From: Aquamicrobium sp. LC103
GTDB lineage: Bacteria > Pseudomonadota > Alphaproteobacteria > Rhizobiales > Rhizobiaceae
Direction of reading: 5' to 3'
Assembly: GCF_001014615.2 (NCBI RefSeq)
Contig: NZ_LBCQ02000004.1
Location: 186,001 to 250,000 of the forward strand
DNA length: 64,000 nt
Each line of letters opens with the position of its first letter. Within the stretch, counting starts at the first letter, position 1. The translations under genes were made by a program, and so were the position numbers. This document shows, in pieces, positions 7,336 through 18,169 of this stretch. Under the pieces are notes generated by a model. That model had not been told where the DNA came from and did no database searches. It was given only the letters and a program-made list of their open reading frames with translations.

Positions 7336-8838
7336 ATGACCATCGTCGACACCCGCACGCCCGATCCGAAACGCCTCATTCCCGGCGCGACCGGCGACTG
7401 GGAAATCATCATCGGCCTGGAAGTCCATGCGCAGGTGACGTCGGAGGCGAAGCTGTTCTCCGGCGCTTCGACCGAATTCGGCGCGGCGCCCAATGCCAAT
7501 GTCAGCCTCGTCGACGCCGCCATGCCCGGCATGCTGCCCGTCATCAACGAGGAATGCGTCAGGCAGGCGATCCGCACCGGCATCGGCCTCAAGGCGAAGA
7601 TCAACAACCGTTCGGTCTTCGACCGGAAGAACTATTTCTATCCGGACCTGCCGCAGGGCTACCAGATATCGCAGTACAAGCAGCCGATCGTGGGCGAGGG
7701 CACCGTCATCGTCTCGGTCGGTCCCGACAAAAAGGGCGAGTTCGAGGACATCGAGGTCGGCATCGAGCGGCTGCATCTCGAACAGGACGCCGGCAAGTCG
7801 ATGCACGACCAGCATCCGACCATGTCGTTCGTCGACCTCAACCGTTCCGGCGTCGCGCTGATGGAAATCGTGTCGAAGCCGGACATGCGGTCCTCCGACG
7901 AGGCGAAAGCCTATCTTTCCAAGTTGCGCAGCCTGCTGCGCTATCTCGGCACCTGCGACGGCAACATGGACGAAGGCTCGATGCGCGCCGACGTGAACGT
8001 TTCCGTGCGCAAGCCGGGCGAGCCGTTCGGCACGCGCTGCGAGATCAAGAACGTCAACTCCATCCGCTTCGTCGGCCAGGCGATCGAATACGAGGCGCGG
8101 CGCCAGATCGGCATTCTGGAGGATGGCGGCCAGATCGAACAGGAAACGCGGCTCTTCGACCCCGGCAAGGGCGAGACGCGCTCGATGCGCTCCAAGGAAG
8201 AGGCGCACGACTATCGCTATTTCCCCGATCCGGACCTGCTGCCGCTGGAGTTCGACCAGGCCTATGTGGAGGCGCTGGCGAAGGACCTGCCGGAGCTGCC
8301 CGACGACAAGAAGGCGCGCCTGATCGGGACGTTCGGGCTTTCCATCTACGATGCCTCGATCATCGTGTCGGAAAAGGCGATCTCGGAGTTCTTCGAGAAG
8401 GTGACCGAAGGTCGCGACGGCAAGTCGGCCGCGAACTGGGTGATCAATGACCTCCTCGGCGCGCTCAACAAGGCGGGCAAGGACATCGAGGAGTCGCCCG
8501 TTTCGCCCGACCAGCTCGGCGCCATCCTCGACCTGATCAAGGAAGGCACGATCTCCGGCAAGATCGCCAAGGACCTGTTCGAGATCGTCTGGAACGAGGG
8601 CGGCGATCCGCGCGAGCTGGTCGAAAGCCGCGGCATGAAGCAGGTGACCGACACCGGCGCCATCGAGGCGGCGGTGGATGCCGTGATCGCCGCCAATCCG
8701 GACAAGGTGGAGCAGGCGAAGGCCAAGCCGACGCTCGCCGGCTGGTTCGTCGGCCAGGTCATGAAGGCGACCGGCGGCAAGGCCAATCCGCAGGCCGTCA
8801 ACGACCTCGTCAAGGCCAAGCTCGGGCTCGAGGATTGA
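7336..8838 (+). CDS. gatB: Asp-tRNA(Asn)/Glu-tRNA(Gln) amidotransferase subunit B
   Basis: This 500-residue GatB is the tRNA-binding and kinase subunit of GatCAB, which converts misacylated Glu-tRNA(Gln) or Asp-tRNA(Asn) to the correct amide form. Diagnostic segments are [12 protein letters not shown], the [17 protein letters not shown] core, and [15 protein letters not shown]. The C-terminal YqeY-like tail ends [12 protein letters not shown] 7336 is chosen because the family starts shortly before the GLEVHAQ motif. gatA and gatC are not in this window. The gene is followed by a GNAT gene almost without a gap. Confidence 0.96.
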   Translation: MTIVDTRTPDPKRLIPGATGDWEIIIGLEVHAQVTSEAKLFSGASTEFGAAPNANVSLVDAAMPGMLPVINEECVRQAIRTGIGLKAKINNRSVFDRKNYFYPDLPQGYQISQYKQPIVGEGTVIVSVGPDKKGEFEDIEVGIERLHLEQDAGKSMHDQHPTMSFVDLNRSGVALMEIVSKPDMRSSDEAKAYLSKLRSLLRYLGTCDGNMDEGSMRADVNVSVRKPGEPFGTRCEIKNVNSIRFVGQAIEYEARRQIGILEDGGQIEQETRLFDPGKGETRSMRSKEEAHDYRYFPDPDLLPLEFDQAYVEALAKDLPELPDDKKARLIGTFGLSIYDASIIVSEKAISEFFEKVTEGRDGKSAANWVINDLLGALNKAGKDIEESPVSPDQLGAILDLIKEGTISGKIAKDLFEIVWNEGGDPRELVESRGMKQVTDTGAIEAAVDAVIAANPDKVEQAKAKPTLAGWFVGQVMKATGGKANPQAVNDLVKAKLGLED

Positions 8839-8843
8839 CGGTC

Positions 8844-9344
8844 ATGTTCGTGCGCACCGCATCCGAGCGCGATCTCGATGCCGTGCGCGCGCTCCTCGTC
8901 GAGACCTGGCACGACACCTATGACGGCATCTACGGCGCCGAGCGCGTGACGGAGATCACCGACGACTGGCATTCGATCGCCTCGCTGCGGGCGCGACTGA
9001 CGCGGCCGCATTCGGAATTCCTCGTCGCGGACGACGGCAAGCGGCTTGGCGGCATGGCTTTTGCCGACGCCACGGACGAGGGCAGGACCGTCATGCTGCG
9101 CCAGCTCTATGTGAGACCGGGCTTTCAGGGCAGGGGCATAGGCGGTCTTCTCCTGGACGAGATCGAGAGCTGCTTCCCAGAGGCCGGCAAGCTGCGGCTG
9201 GAGGTGGAGGAGGCGAATGCCAAGGCCGTCGCCTTCTACCTCGCCCAGGGGTTCGCGAAGGTCGGCATGACAGCCGACTGCGGCGCGCGGCGATCGGGAA
9301 TTGCAGCCGCTATCTACGAACGGCCGATCGTGTGGGTCGACTGA
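8844..9344 (+). CDS. GNAT family N-acetyltransferase
   Basis: This 166-residue single-domain acetyltransferase carries the acetyl-CoA pyrophosphate loop RPGFQGRGIGGLLL (motif A) and the late AKAVAFYLAQGFAKVG (motif B). It starts 5 bases after the gatB stop codon, with GAGGA upstream, so it is probably cotranscribed with gatB. ATG 8844 is preferred over a TTG at 8835 that overlaps the gatB stop codon. The substrate cannot be told from sequence. Confidence 0.88.
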   Translation: MFVRTASERDLDAVRALLVETWHDTYDGIYGAERVTEITDDWHSIASLRARLTRPHSEFLVADDGKRLGGMAFADATDEGRTVMLRQLYVRPGFQGRGIGGLLLDEIESCFPEAGKLRLEVEEANAKAVAFYLAQGFAKVGMTADCGARRSGIAAAIYERPIVWVD

Positions 9345-9393
9345 GTTTGGCCGAAGCTGGAATGCATCGAGTTTTCTCCGAGGCCGTCCCGAC

Positions 9394-9855
9394 ATGATAC
9401 AGGATCTCGAAATCCGCGAAGCCCGCCGGGTGGACGTGCCGGCGATCGTCGCGCTGTTCGCCGCCGACACCCTGGGTGGGCATGGCGATACGACGGATGC
9501 CGCGGCGGGCGGCGACTACCTCACCGCTTTCGAGAAGATAGCGGCGAGCCCGAACGATACGCTCCATGTGGCGATGCTCGGCGGCGAGGTGGTCGGCACT
9601 TTCCAGACGACCCTTATCACCAGCATGACGGGACGCGGCGCGACGAGCATGACGATCGAGGCGGTGCAGACGCGCGCCGACATGCGCGGCCGGGGGATCG
9701 GCGAAAGGATGATTCGCTTCGCCATCGAAAAGGCGAGGGGCGAGGGCGTCCGCCTCGTCCAGCTCATGTCGAACAATGCACGCGTCGACGCCCACCGCTT
9801 CTACGAGCGGCTCGGCTTCGCCAAGAGTCATGCCGGCTTCAAGATGAAGCCGTGA
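9394..9855 (+). CDS. GNAT family N-acetyltransferase
   Basis: This 153-residue protein has the acetyl-CoA loop TRADMRGRGIGERMI and the C-terminal DAHRFYERLGFAKSHAGFK typical of YhbS/aminoglycoside-type GNATs. It follows the previous acetyltransferase after 49 bases on the same strand, but the two are not close paralogues by eye. Its last 17 bases overlap the 3' end of the convergent membrane-protein gene. The substrate is unknown. Confidence 0.88.
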   Translation: MIQDLEIREARRVDVPAIVALFAADTLGGHGDTTDAAAGGDYLTAFEKIAASPNDTLHVAMLGGEVVGTFQTTLITSMTGRGATSMTIEAVQTRADMRGRGIGERMIRFAIEKARGEGVRLVQLMSNNARVDAHRFYERLGFAKSHAGFKMKP

Positions 9856-10339
9856 CGGCCGGGCGCGGGCTTGCGTTCTCTTCTTCCGCTATCTTGCGGA
9901 TATGAACGGCGAAATCGGGGTCCTCTCCCGGCAGGAGCAGATCGAGGTTGTCGCGAAAATCCTCGCGCCGGCACCATTCGCGCATGAAATCCTCCCACGA
10001 TCGCCACCGCCGCGCCCTGCGCTCGGACATGTTGTCGTCATAGACCACCAGATAGGCGCGCTCGAAAAGCGAGATGAGGATGCCGAACATCGCCAGCATG
10101 CGTTCCCTTTGCTCCTCAGTGAGGTCGAGGACGGCGGCGTTCGCCTGAAGCTTGAGGTCCGGGTTGTCGATGGCGAGCTTCAGGAAGTCGATATAGCCGT
10201 CCGACAGAATCTGGTAGATTTCCTCCTCCTCGTTCTCGCGCTGGCGGCGCTGCTCGTAGACGAAGAAGAAGATCGCCACCGGCAGACCGATCACGGTGAC
10301 CATGTAGCTGAGCAATTCCCAGACCTGTATCATGGCCAT
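9839..10339 (-). CDS. Membrane-anchored protein of unknown function
   Basis: This 166-residue protein has one N-terminal membrane segment (about residues 8-28, LLSYMVTVIGLPVAIFFFVY). A strongly charged cytoplasmic part follows (RRQRENEEEEIYQIL). It has basic/tryptophan-rich patches (RRARRWRSWEDFMREWCRRED) and ends with a helical tail. I do not recognise a named family. The start has a good GGAAGGAG ribosome-binding site. Its 3' end overlaps the convergent GNAT gene by 17 bases, so antisense interference is possible. Confidence 0.8.
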   Translation of the reverse strand: MAMIQVWELLSYMVTVIGLPVAIFFFVYEQRRQRENEEEEIYQILSDGYIDFLKLAIDNPDLKLQANAAVLDLTEEQRERMLAMFGILISLFERAYLVVYDDNMSERRARRWRSWEDFMREWCRREDFRDNLDLLLPGEDPDFAVHIRKIAEEENASPRPAVTASS

Positions 10340-10489
10340 GAGCGGCTCCTTCCCTTGCGGCGGCGGATATCGGAGCTTATGCGGGGAATAGTCCGCTGCC
10401 AATCGCCGCGCCGGAGTACAAGCCCTTGCCTTCAGCCGCTTTGGAGGCCATAAGGCGGCTGGATCAAATGGGGCTTGCCTGAGGATTCC

Positions 10490-10888
10490 ATGACGACCTT
10501 CCTGAAACAGTTCTTCACCTGGTGGAACGGACAGACGCTGGGCACGCGCTTTCATACCTGGCGCAAGGGCAAGCGCGTCGGCTCGGACGAATTCGGCAAT
10601 GTCTACTATGAGGGAGGCGTCGATCCGGAGGGTCGCACCCGCCGCTGGGTGATCTATAACGGCTATTCCGAGGCCTCCACGGTTCCTCCGGGCTGGAACG
10701 GCTGGATCCAGCACCGCGTCGACACGCCGCCGACGGACGAGGACTACAAGCCGCGCGAATGGCAGAAACCGCACGAGCCGAACCTGACCGGGTCAGCCGC
10801 GGCCTACCGGCCCAAGGGCTCGATCCTCGGCACGGAAGAGCGCCCGCGCGTCACCGGCGACTACGATGCCTGGACGCCGGGCAACTGA
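10490..10888 (+). CDS. NADH:ubiquinone oxidoreductase NDUFA12-type subunit
   Basis: This 132-residue protein contains VGSDEFGNVYYE and RRWVIYNGYSEASTVPPGWNGWIQH. These are signature segments of NDUFA12 (B17.2), an accessory subunit at the peripheral arm of complex I that alphaproteobacteria share with mitochondria. The GAGGA ribosome-binding site fixes ATG 10490. It is not next to the nuo operon. In many Rhizobiales it precedes a DUF2155 gene, as it does here. Confidence 0.94.
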   Translation: MTTFLKQFFTWWNGQTLGTRFHTWRKGKRVGSDEFGNVYYEGGVDPEGRTRRWVIYNGYSEASTVPPGWNGWIQHRVDTPPTDEDYKPREWQKPHEPNLTGSAAAYRPKGSILGTEERPRVTGDYDAWTPGN

Positions 10889-11014
10889 TCCGTGGCTCCG
10901 ACCCATTGCGGCCGGAGCTTTTATCGCCATAATTTCACGATAGGGCGTCGGGACTTGTTCGAAAGGGCGCTGCTGGTGGGACAGGGGCGACATGCAAGAG
11001 GGCCGCTTCTCGCG

Positions 11015-11449
11015 ATGATTTCAGCAAACCTGCTTCGCCCCGGATTTCTGGCCGCCATTCTCGGCCTTTCGGCCTTCGGCATGCTCGCAGCGCCGGCGCT
11101 CGCCGAACGCGCGGTCAACCCGGTCGCCGAATTCGCCGGTCTCGACAAGATCACCGGGCGCATCACCACATTCGACGTCTATATCGACGAAACGGTCCAG
11201 TTCGGCGCGCTGCAGGTCACGCCGCGCGTCTGCTACTCCGCGCCGGACACGGAGGAACCCAAGACCGATTCCTTCGTGGAGGTGGACGAGATCACGCTCG
11301 ACCGCAAGATACGCCGCATCTTCACCGGCTGGATGTTCGCCGAAAGCCCGGGCCTCAACGCCGTCGAGCATGCCGTCTACGACGTGTGGCTGAAGAGCTG
11401 CAAGGACAAGTCCGACGTGCCGCCGCCGGAAGCCTCCTCGACCAACTGA
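11015..11449 (+). CDS. DUF2155 domain-containing secreted protein
   Basis: This 144-residue protein has a signal peptide (hydrophobic core, then AAPALA-ER cleavage near residue 31). The DUF2155 core follows: KITGRITTFDVYIDETVQFGALQVTPRVCYSAPDTEEPKTDSFVEV and later IFTGWMFAESPGLNAVEHAVYDVWLKSC. Two conserved cysteines may form a disulfide in the periplasm. Function is unknown. It follows the NDUFA12 gene by 126 bases and converges with aat. Confidence 0.88.
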   Translation: MISANLLRPGFLAAILGLSAFGMLAAPALAERAVNPVAEFAGLDKITGRITTFDVYIDETVQFGALQVTPRVCYSAPDTEEPKTDSFVEVDEITLDRKIRRIFTGWMFAESPGLNAVEHAVYDVWLKSCKDKSDVPPPEASSTN

Positions 11450-11476
11450 GCCGCCGCTCGGTTTCCCCGCCGGCGA

Positions 11477-12091
11477 TCAGTCGAACCGGGCTTCGTCGCG
11501 CAGGGCGTCTTCCAGCAATGTCTCGTATTTGCGCCGGGGAATGTCCACCGCCCCGAACCGCTTGAGATGCTCCGTGGTGAACTGGGTGTCGAGCAGCACG
11601 AAGCCGCGTTCCCGCAGGCGCTCGACCAGCGCCGCAAGGCAGGCTTTCGACGCATCCGCCTCCCGCGAAAACATGCTTTCGCCGAAGAAGGCCCGCCCAA
11701 GCGTCACGCCGTAGAGACCGCCGACCAGGCGATCCTCGCGCCAGGCCTCGACGGAGTGGCAGTAGCCGCGATCGTGAAGCGCCGAGTAGGCTTCGCGAAT
11801 CGGTCCGTTTATCCAGGTATTGTGCCGGCCTTCCGACGGCTCGGCGCAGCCTTCCATGACGCCGGCGAAATCCGTGTTGAAGCGGATGTCGAAGCGTCCC
11901 TGGCGGATGACCTTGCGCAGGCTCCTGGGCATGTGGAAGCCGTCGAGCGGGATGACACCGCGCGTCTCGGGCCTGACCCAGAAGATTTCACGATCCTCTG
12001 CGCTCTCCCCCATCGGGAAGACGCCGGACGCATAGGCCCGCAACAGGAGGTCGGGCGGAATGCGGTAGCCGGGGGCGAAAGGCCGCGTCAT
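11477..12091 (-). CDS. aat: Leucyl/phenylalanyl-tRNA-protein transferase
   Basis: This 204-residue enzyme transfers Leu or Phe from tRNA to proteins with N-terminal Arg or Lys, making them N-degron substrates of ClpS/ClpAP. Diagnostic segments are [14 protein letters not shown] near the start and [44 protein letters not shown] and [12 protein letters not shown] follow. It begins 15 bases downstream of accC on the same strand, so it is probably in the accB-accC operon. Confidence 0.95.
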   Translation of the reverse strand: MTRPFAPGYRIPPDLLLRAYASGVFPMGESAEDREIFWVRPETRGVIPLDGFHMPRSLRKVIRQGRFDIRFNTDFAGVMEGCAEPSEGRHNTWINGPIREAYSALHDRGYCHSVEAWREDRLVGGLYGVTLGRAFFGESMFSREADASKACLAALVERLRERGFVLLDTQFTTEHLKRFGAVDIPRRKYETLLEDALRDEARFD

Positions 12092-12106
12092 GACGGCCTT
12101 TCAGCC

Positions 12107-13450
<1,344 letters not shown>

Positions 13451-13462
13451 TCCGGTCCCGAT

Positions 13463-13930
13463 CTATTCGATGACAACGAGCGGCTCGCCGAACTCGACCG
13501 GCTGGGCATCCTCGACGAAGATTGCCGTGACGGTGCCGGCGCGCGGCGAAGGGATCTGGTTCATCGTCTTCATCGCCTCGATGATGAGCAGCGTCTGGCC
13601 TTCCTTGACCTGCTGGCCGATCTCGATGAAGGGCGCGGCACCGGGAGCCGCGGCGCGGTAGGCCGTGCCGACCATGGGCGAGGCAACCGCGTTCTTGTTC
13701 TGGTCGGCCGGCTGCGGAGCGGGGGCGGCCTGCGCGGCGGGAGCTGCCGCGGGCGCCGGCGCTGCGTATGCCGGAGCGGGCGCGAAAGCCTGGACGGGCG
13801 CGGACTGCCGCGAAACCCGTATGCGCATGTCGTCCTGCTCCACCTCGATCTCGGTCAGGTTGGTCTCGTCGAGAATGCTCGCGAGGTCCCGAATGAGCTG
13901 CTGGTCAACACCGGCTTTCTTCGTCGACAT
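13463..13930 (-). CDS. accB: Biotin carboxyl carrier protein of acetyl-CoA carboxylase
   Basis: This 155-residue protein has a helical N-terminal part and then a Pro/Ala linker of about 35 residues (51-85). The C-terminal biotinyl domain carries the acceptor lysine in EAMKTMNQI (K121). ATG 13930 gives the usual MSTKK-type start; a longer frame from 13966 lacks support. It is cotranscribed with aroQ upstream (32-base gap) and accC downstream. Confidence 0.96.
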   Translation of the reverse strand: MSTKKAGVDQQLIRDLASILDETNLTEIEVEQDDMRIRVSRQSAPVQAFAPAPAYAAPAPAAAPAAQAAPAPQPADQNKNAVASPMVGTAYRAAAPGAAPFIEIGQQVKEGQTLLIIEAMKTMNQIPSPRAGTVTAIFVEDAQPVEFGEPLVVIE

Positions 13931-13962
13931 CTGGCTATCGTCCTTGTCTTTTCGTTTGCCGG

Positions 13963-14400
13963 TCAAAGCCGGGCTGCGAGCGCCTGAAGCGCCATGACGT
14001 ATCCGTACGGGCCGAAGCCGCAGATGACGCCGAGCGCGACCGGCGAAACCATGGATACGTGGCGGAACGCTTCACGCGCATGAATGTTGGAGAGATGCAC
14101 CTCGGCGACCGGCAGCGGCGCCACCGAGCGCAGGGCGTCGTGGATCGCGATCGAGGTATGGCTGTAGGCGCCGGGATTGATGATTATGGCTTTCGCCTTC
14201 TCGCCGGCCTCCTGGATCCAGTCGACCAGCACGCCCTCGTGATTGGTCTGGCGGAAATCGACGTCGAGGCCGAGCTCCTTCCCCGCCTTGCGGCAGTCCG
14301 CGCCGATTTCGTCGAGCGTCTTGCCGCCGTAGATGCCGGGCTCCCGCTTGCCGAGCATGTTGAGGTTGGGGCCGTTGAGAACAAAAATCGTCTTGGTCAT
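13963..14400 (-). CDS. aroQ: Type II 3-dehydroquinate dehydratase
   Basis: This 145-residue enzyme converts 3-dehydroquinate to 3-dehydroshikimate in the shikimate pathway. It has the [17 protein letters not shown] active-site motif, [17 protein letters not shown], and [14 protein letters not shown] 14400 ([12 protein letters not shown]) fits the family; an upstream ATG at 14409 is possible. It is the first gene of an aroQ-accB-accC-aat run. Confidence 0.96.
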   Translation of the reverse strand: MTKTIFVLNGPNLNMLGKREPGIYGGKTLDEIGADCRKAGKELGLDVDFRQTNHEGVLVDWIQEAGEKAKAIIINPGAYSHTSIAIHDALRSVAPLPVAEVHLSNIHAREAFRHVSMVSPVALGVICGFGPYGYVMALQALAARL

Positions 14401-14547
14401 ACGAAACATCCAGCCATGCGCGAAAAAGCTCGCGCGCGGGCACTTCTATAATCGGCATAAACCGCCCGGCAAAGGGGGCAAGTGGCTTCTTTTCCTGTCC
14501 ACAGGCGCAAAAAGCCGTCGATGGAGAGGAAAAACGTCAAAACGGCT

Positions 14548-15360
14548 TCAATTGGTCAGGGCGCGCGCCGCCTCGATCTTCTCGGCGAGCGTTTCCTGGC
14601 CGAGCGCGCCGAAGACGACCTCGTTGCCGACCACATAGGAGGGCGTGCCGGTGATGGAGAGCTCGTTGGCGAGCGTGTAGGTTTCGCCGAAGGCTTTCGC
14701 GATCGCCGGATCCTTCATGGCCTCGCGCAATTGCGTCTCGTCGACGCCCTGGGCCAGTGCAACCTTGATGGCGGTCGCCTCGTTGGCGCGGCCGCTGCCG
14801 AGGAGCTCGCGATGGAAATCGCCGTACTTCTCCGGCGCAAGCGAGCGAAACGCCATCGACACGATGTGCGCCTGCTGCGAATCCGGCCCGAGGATGGGCA
14901 GTTCCTTCAGCACGAAGCGCAATTGCGGATCCGCGGCGACCAGCGCCTCCATGTCGGCAAGCGCGCGTTTGCAGTAGCCGCAATTGTAGTCGAAGAACTC
15001 GACGATGGTGACGTCGCCTTCCGGATTTCCGACCACGCCGTCATGGGCGGCGTTGAACAATTGCCCGGACATGCCGGAGATCACCTCGGTCTGGGCGACC
15101 CGCTGCTGCTCCTGCTGCTTGATCTCGAGCGCCTGCTGCACCTCGAGAAGGATTTCCGGATTGGCGACGAGATAGTCGCGCACGATCGCCTCCACCGCGC
15201 CGCGGTCGGCCGTCGCGACGGGCAGGGGCTGGCTTGCAGCCGCGGGAGCGGGGCTCCGTTCCGGCAGGCCGGCACCGCCGCTTCCCACCAGATAGCCGAG
15301 CCCGAGCATCCCGACGGAAATGACGGCGCCGGTGACGCCCAATGCGATTGCCTTACCCAT
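14548..15360 (-). CDS. DsbA/ScsC-like thioredoxin-fold oxidoreductase
   Basis: This 270-residue envelope protein has a single N-terminal membrane or signal segment (about residues 4-27) and a Pro/Ala stretch. A helical ScsC-type oligomerisation region with a Gln-rich coil (EIKQQEQQRVAQ) follows, and then a DsbA thioredoxin fold. The redox motif is CGYC (residues 127-130) and the cis-proline loop is GTPSY. It probably forms or isomerises disulfides in the periplasm. It sits between aroQ and the M48 protease gene, all on the minus strand. Confidence 0.9.
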   Translation of the reverse strand: MGKAIALGVTGAVISVGMLGLGYLVGSGGAGLPERSPAPAAASQPLPVATADRGAVEAIVRDYLVANPEILLEVQQALEIKQQEQQRVAQTEVISGMSGQLFNAAHDGVVGNPEGDVTIVEFFDYNCGYCKRALADMEALVAADPQLRFVLKELPILGPDSQQAHIVSMAFRSLAPEKYGDFHRELLGSGRANEATAIKVALAQGVDETQLREAMKDPAIAKAFGETYTLANELSITGTPSYVVGNEVVFGALGQETLAEKIEAARALTN

Positions 15361-15404
15361 TCCAGAATTCCCTCAGCATTGCGGCCCGGCGTTTGGCGGC
15401 TTGC

Positions 15405-16802
15405 CTATCTGCCCGGTTGCTTTTGATTGATGATGTCCTGGGCCTTGAGCCAGCCCGGCGAGCCTTGCGGCAGTTTCTGCTGGGCGCGCGCGGCGAAGAT
15501 CTTCGCGTCCCGGATGCTGCCCGAATAATAGTGGCCCTCGGCCGTTGCAAGCTCCGCCTGGGCGATATCGCCGAGCTGGCCGTGAGCCTGGGCAAGGTAG
15601 CGATAGCCGGCGGCGAATTCGCGTGCCTTGCTGAGGCCGGTCTGCAACTCGCTGACCGCCTTGCGTATCTGGTCGGGCTGTCCGGTCGCCAGCAGGGCCT
15701 GGCCATATCCGATCTGGATGATGCCGGACCTGTTGGGATCGAGGCTGAGCGCGCGGGCGAAGGACTGGGCGGCTTCGGCCGGCCGGTTCGCCTTGATCAG
15801 GATTTCGCCGCGCATCTCGTGGAAATAGGGATTGCGCGGCTGCGCCTGGATCAGCGCGTCGATCTTGGGCAGCGCGCCGCGCGGATTGCCGGCGAGGAAG
15901 GTGCTGATCGCGTCGCCATAGCGCGCCGCCAGGCTGCCGCGGTCGTTGCGGAAGAGGCGCGAGGTTGCCGCCTGACCCTGCGTGTAGGCGGCGATCTTGG
16001 CGCGTATCAGATCGTGGCGCTGCTGGAGCGCCGGCGGATCGGTGCGGTCGAAATAGCGGCTCTGGCGGGCGAGCGTCTCCAGATTGGCGATGCGCTCGCG
16101 CGGGACCGGATGGCTGATCTGGTAGGGATCGACGCGGGCGCCGGAAAGCGAGAGCCCGTCGGCGAGCCGCTCGAAGGTCGCGAGCATGCCGCGCGCCGAC
16201 TGGCCGGTGCGCTCGAGATAGGTGATGGCCGAACGGTCGGCGGTGATCTCCTCGGTGCGCTGATAGGCGAGCAGGCTGCGCCGCGCCGCTTCGCCGCCGC
16301 CCATGGCAAGGCCGGCGCCGGACTGGGCGAGGCCCTGGGTGCCGCTGGCCGCGCCGGCCACCGCGGCACCTATGCCGAGGATCGTCGCCACCACCGACAT
16401 CGTCTGCGCGCGCGCCATCTGGTCGCGCAGGCGCTGCTGATGGCCGCCGGCGATATGGCCGGCCTCGTGGGCGAGCACGCCGATGATCTCGTTGGGGGTC
16501 TCGGCGGTCATCAGGGCGCCGGTGTTGATGAATATCCGCCTGCCGGCGACGAAGGCGTTGAAGGAGGGCTGGTTCACCAGCACGATCTCGATGCCGGAAC
16601 GGGAGAGGCCCGCCGCCTTCAGGATCGGCGCCGCATAGTCGCGCACCAGCGCCTCGATCTCCGCGTCGCGCACGATGGGGACGCGCTGCTGGGCCTGCGC
16701 GGAGGAGAGCGGAAGGAGCGTGGATTGAATCGCCAGCAGCGCCGCCGCCACAAAACGGGCGGGCCGTGCCAGAATCGATGCGGCAGCGGAGCGTGATTTC
16801 AT
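15405..16802 (-). CDS. M48 family metalloprotease, BepA/YfgC-like, with TPR tail
   Basis: This 465-residue protein has a signal peptide ending near SAQA-QQ (residue ~37). The zinc protease motif is HEAGH (112-116) with the third ligand region EEITADRSA (about 184-192). A C-terminal half of TPR-like repeats follows. BepA-type proteases act in the periplasm on outer-membrane proteins and LPS assembly. ATG 16802 is chosen because the signal peptide starts there; ATG 16859 is an alternative without a better ribosome-binding site. It is followed by the DsbA-like gene, 44 bases away. Confidence 0.92.
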   Translation of the reverse strand: MKSRSAAASILARPARFVAAALLAIQSTLLPLSSAQAQQRVPIVRDAEIEALVRDYAAPILKAAGLSRSGIEIVLVNQPSFNAFVAGRRIFINTGALMTAETPNEIIGVLAHEAGHIAGGHQQRLRDQMARAQTMSVVATILGIGAAVAGAASGTQGLAQSGAGLAMGGGEAARRSLLAYQRTEEITADRSAITYLERTGQSARGMLATFERLADGLSLSGARVDPYQISHPVPRERIANLETLARQSRYFDRTDPPALQQRHDLIRAKIAAYTQGQAATSRLFRNDRGSLAARYGDAISTFLAGNPRGALPKIDALIQAQPRNPYFHEMRGEILIKANRPAEAAQSFARALSLDPNRSGIIQIGYGQALLATGQPDQIRKAVSELQTGLSKAREFAAGYRYLAQAHGQLGDIAQAELATAEGHYYSGSIRDAKIFAARAQQKLPQGSPGWLKAQDIINQKQPGR

Positions 16803-16929
16803 GCCTCGCACTGGTATCCGACGGGAAGCTTGAAGGAAAGACGCTGCGCATTTTCTCATGAACTTGTGATCCCCACATCAATAGGGCATTTGTGCGGCGC
16901 GGCGGCGAGCCGCGGAACCAGGAGCATCC

Positions 16930-18081
16930 ATGCCGATATCGATATCCAAACGCGGCGCGGTCGAGCCGTTTCACGCCATGGACGTGCTTGCCGAGGCTAA
17001 CAGGTTGCGCGCCACGGGCAAACAGGTGGTTTCGCTGGCGGTCGGGCAGCCCTTCGATCCGGCGCCCCCGATCGTCCGCGAGGCGGCCGCGCGGGCGCTG
17101 GCGACGGGCAGCATCGGCTATACCGACGCCCTTGGCCGCGCCTCGCTGCGCCAGGCGATCAGCCGCCACTACCGCGACCATTACGGCCTAGCCGTGCCCG
17201 CGGAGCGAATCGTCGTGACGACCGGCTCCTCGGCGGGTTTCAACCTCGCCTTCCTCGCCATGTTCGACGCGGGCGACCGCGTGGCGATCACCGAGCCCGG
17301 TTATCCGGCCTATCGCAACATTCTGGCCGCGCTCGGCCTGGAAGTGGTCGAAATCCCGCTCGGCGGACATGGATATCTGACCGCGGAGCTGCTGGAGGCC
17401 GAGCACCGAAAGGTGCCGCTGAAGGGCGTCCTGTTCGCAAGCCCCGCGAACCCGACCGGCGCCGTCATTCCCGCCGAGGAGTTGCGCAAGCTGCTGGCGG
17501 CTGCGTCCGATCTCGGCGTCGCGGCCATCTCGGACGAGATCTATCACCGTCTTTCCTATGTCGGCGAGGACATGAGCGCGCTCGCCTTCGACGACAGCGT
17601 CGCGGTCATAAACTCGTTCTCGAAATATTACTGCATGACCGGCTGGCGGATCGGCTGGATGGTGCTGCCCGAACCGCTGGTCAGAACGGTCGAGCGGCTG
17701 CAGCAGAGCCTCTATATTTCCGCGCCGGAGCTTTCGCAGATCGCGGCGGAGCGGGCCTTCGACGCTTCCGGCGAACTCGACGCGATCAAGGAGCGCTACC
17801 GGCTGAACCGCGAATTGCTGCTCGCGAGGCTGCCGGCGCTCGGCCTGCCGGTCGCCGCCCCGATGGACGGAGCCTTCTACGCCTATTGCGACGTATCCCA
17901 GCACACCAACGACAGCATGGAATTCGCGAGGCGCATGATCGCCGAGGCGCATGTCGCGGCGACGCCCGGACGCGACTTCGACACGCGCGAAGGCCACCGC
18001 TTCATGCGGTTTTCCTATGCCGGAAGCCACGAGGACATGATCGCCGCAACCGACGCCCTGGAGCGCTGGCTGAACGGATAG
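16930..18081 (+). CDS. PLP-dependent class I/II aminotransferase
   Basis: This 383-residue fold-type I aminotransferase contains the substrate-side ASPANPTGAV segment and the cofactor-binding ISDEIYHRLSY. The Schiff-base lysine is in SFSKYYCMTGWRIGW, with the C-terminal arginine in HRFMRFSYAGS. AGGAG precedes ATG 16930. It is divergent from the M48 gene. The amino-acid specificity (aspartate, aromatic or other) cannot be fixed by eye. Confidence 0.92.
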   Translation: MPISISKRGAVEPFHAMDVLAEANRLRATGKQVVSLAVGQPFDPAPPIVREAAARALATGSIGYTDALGRASLRQAISRHYRDHYGLAVPAERIVVTTGSSAGFNLAFLAMFDAGDRVAITEPGYPAYRNILAALGLEVVEIPLGGHGYLTAELLEAEHRKVPLKGVLFASPANPTGAVIPAEELRKLLAAASDLGVAAISDEIYHRLSYVGEDMSALAFDDSVAVINSFSKYYCMTGWRIGWMVLPEPLVRTVERLQQSLYISAPELSQIAAERAFDASGELDAIKERYRLNRELLLARLPALGLPVAAPMDGAFYAYCDVSQHTNDSMEFARRMIAEAHVAATPGRDFDTREGHRFMRFSYAGSHEDMIAATDALERWLNG

Positions 18082-18109
18082 CAGCGGAACGACCATAGGC
18101 TGAAAAGCA

Positions 18110-18135
18110 GAAAACCGGCCCAAAGGCCGGTTTTC
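18110..18135. terminator. Bidirectional terminator between aminotransferase and rne
   Basis: A perfect 11-bp stem (GAAAACCGGCC / GGCCGGTTTTC) with a 4-base loop has A/T runs at both arms. It can therefore end both convergent transcripts. Confidence 0.85.
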
Positions 18136-18169
18136 AATGCCGTTTTCGTTCTCAGCGGCTCTGACGCGA

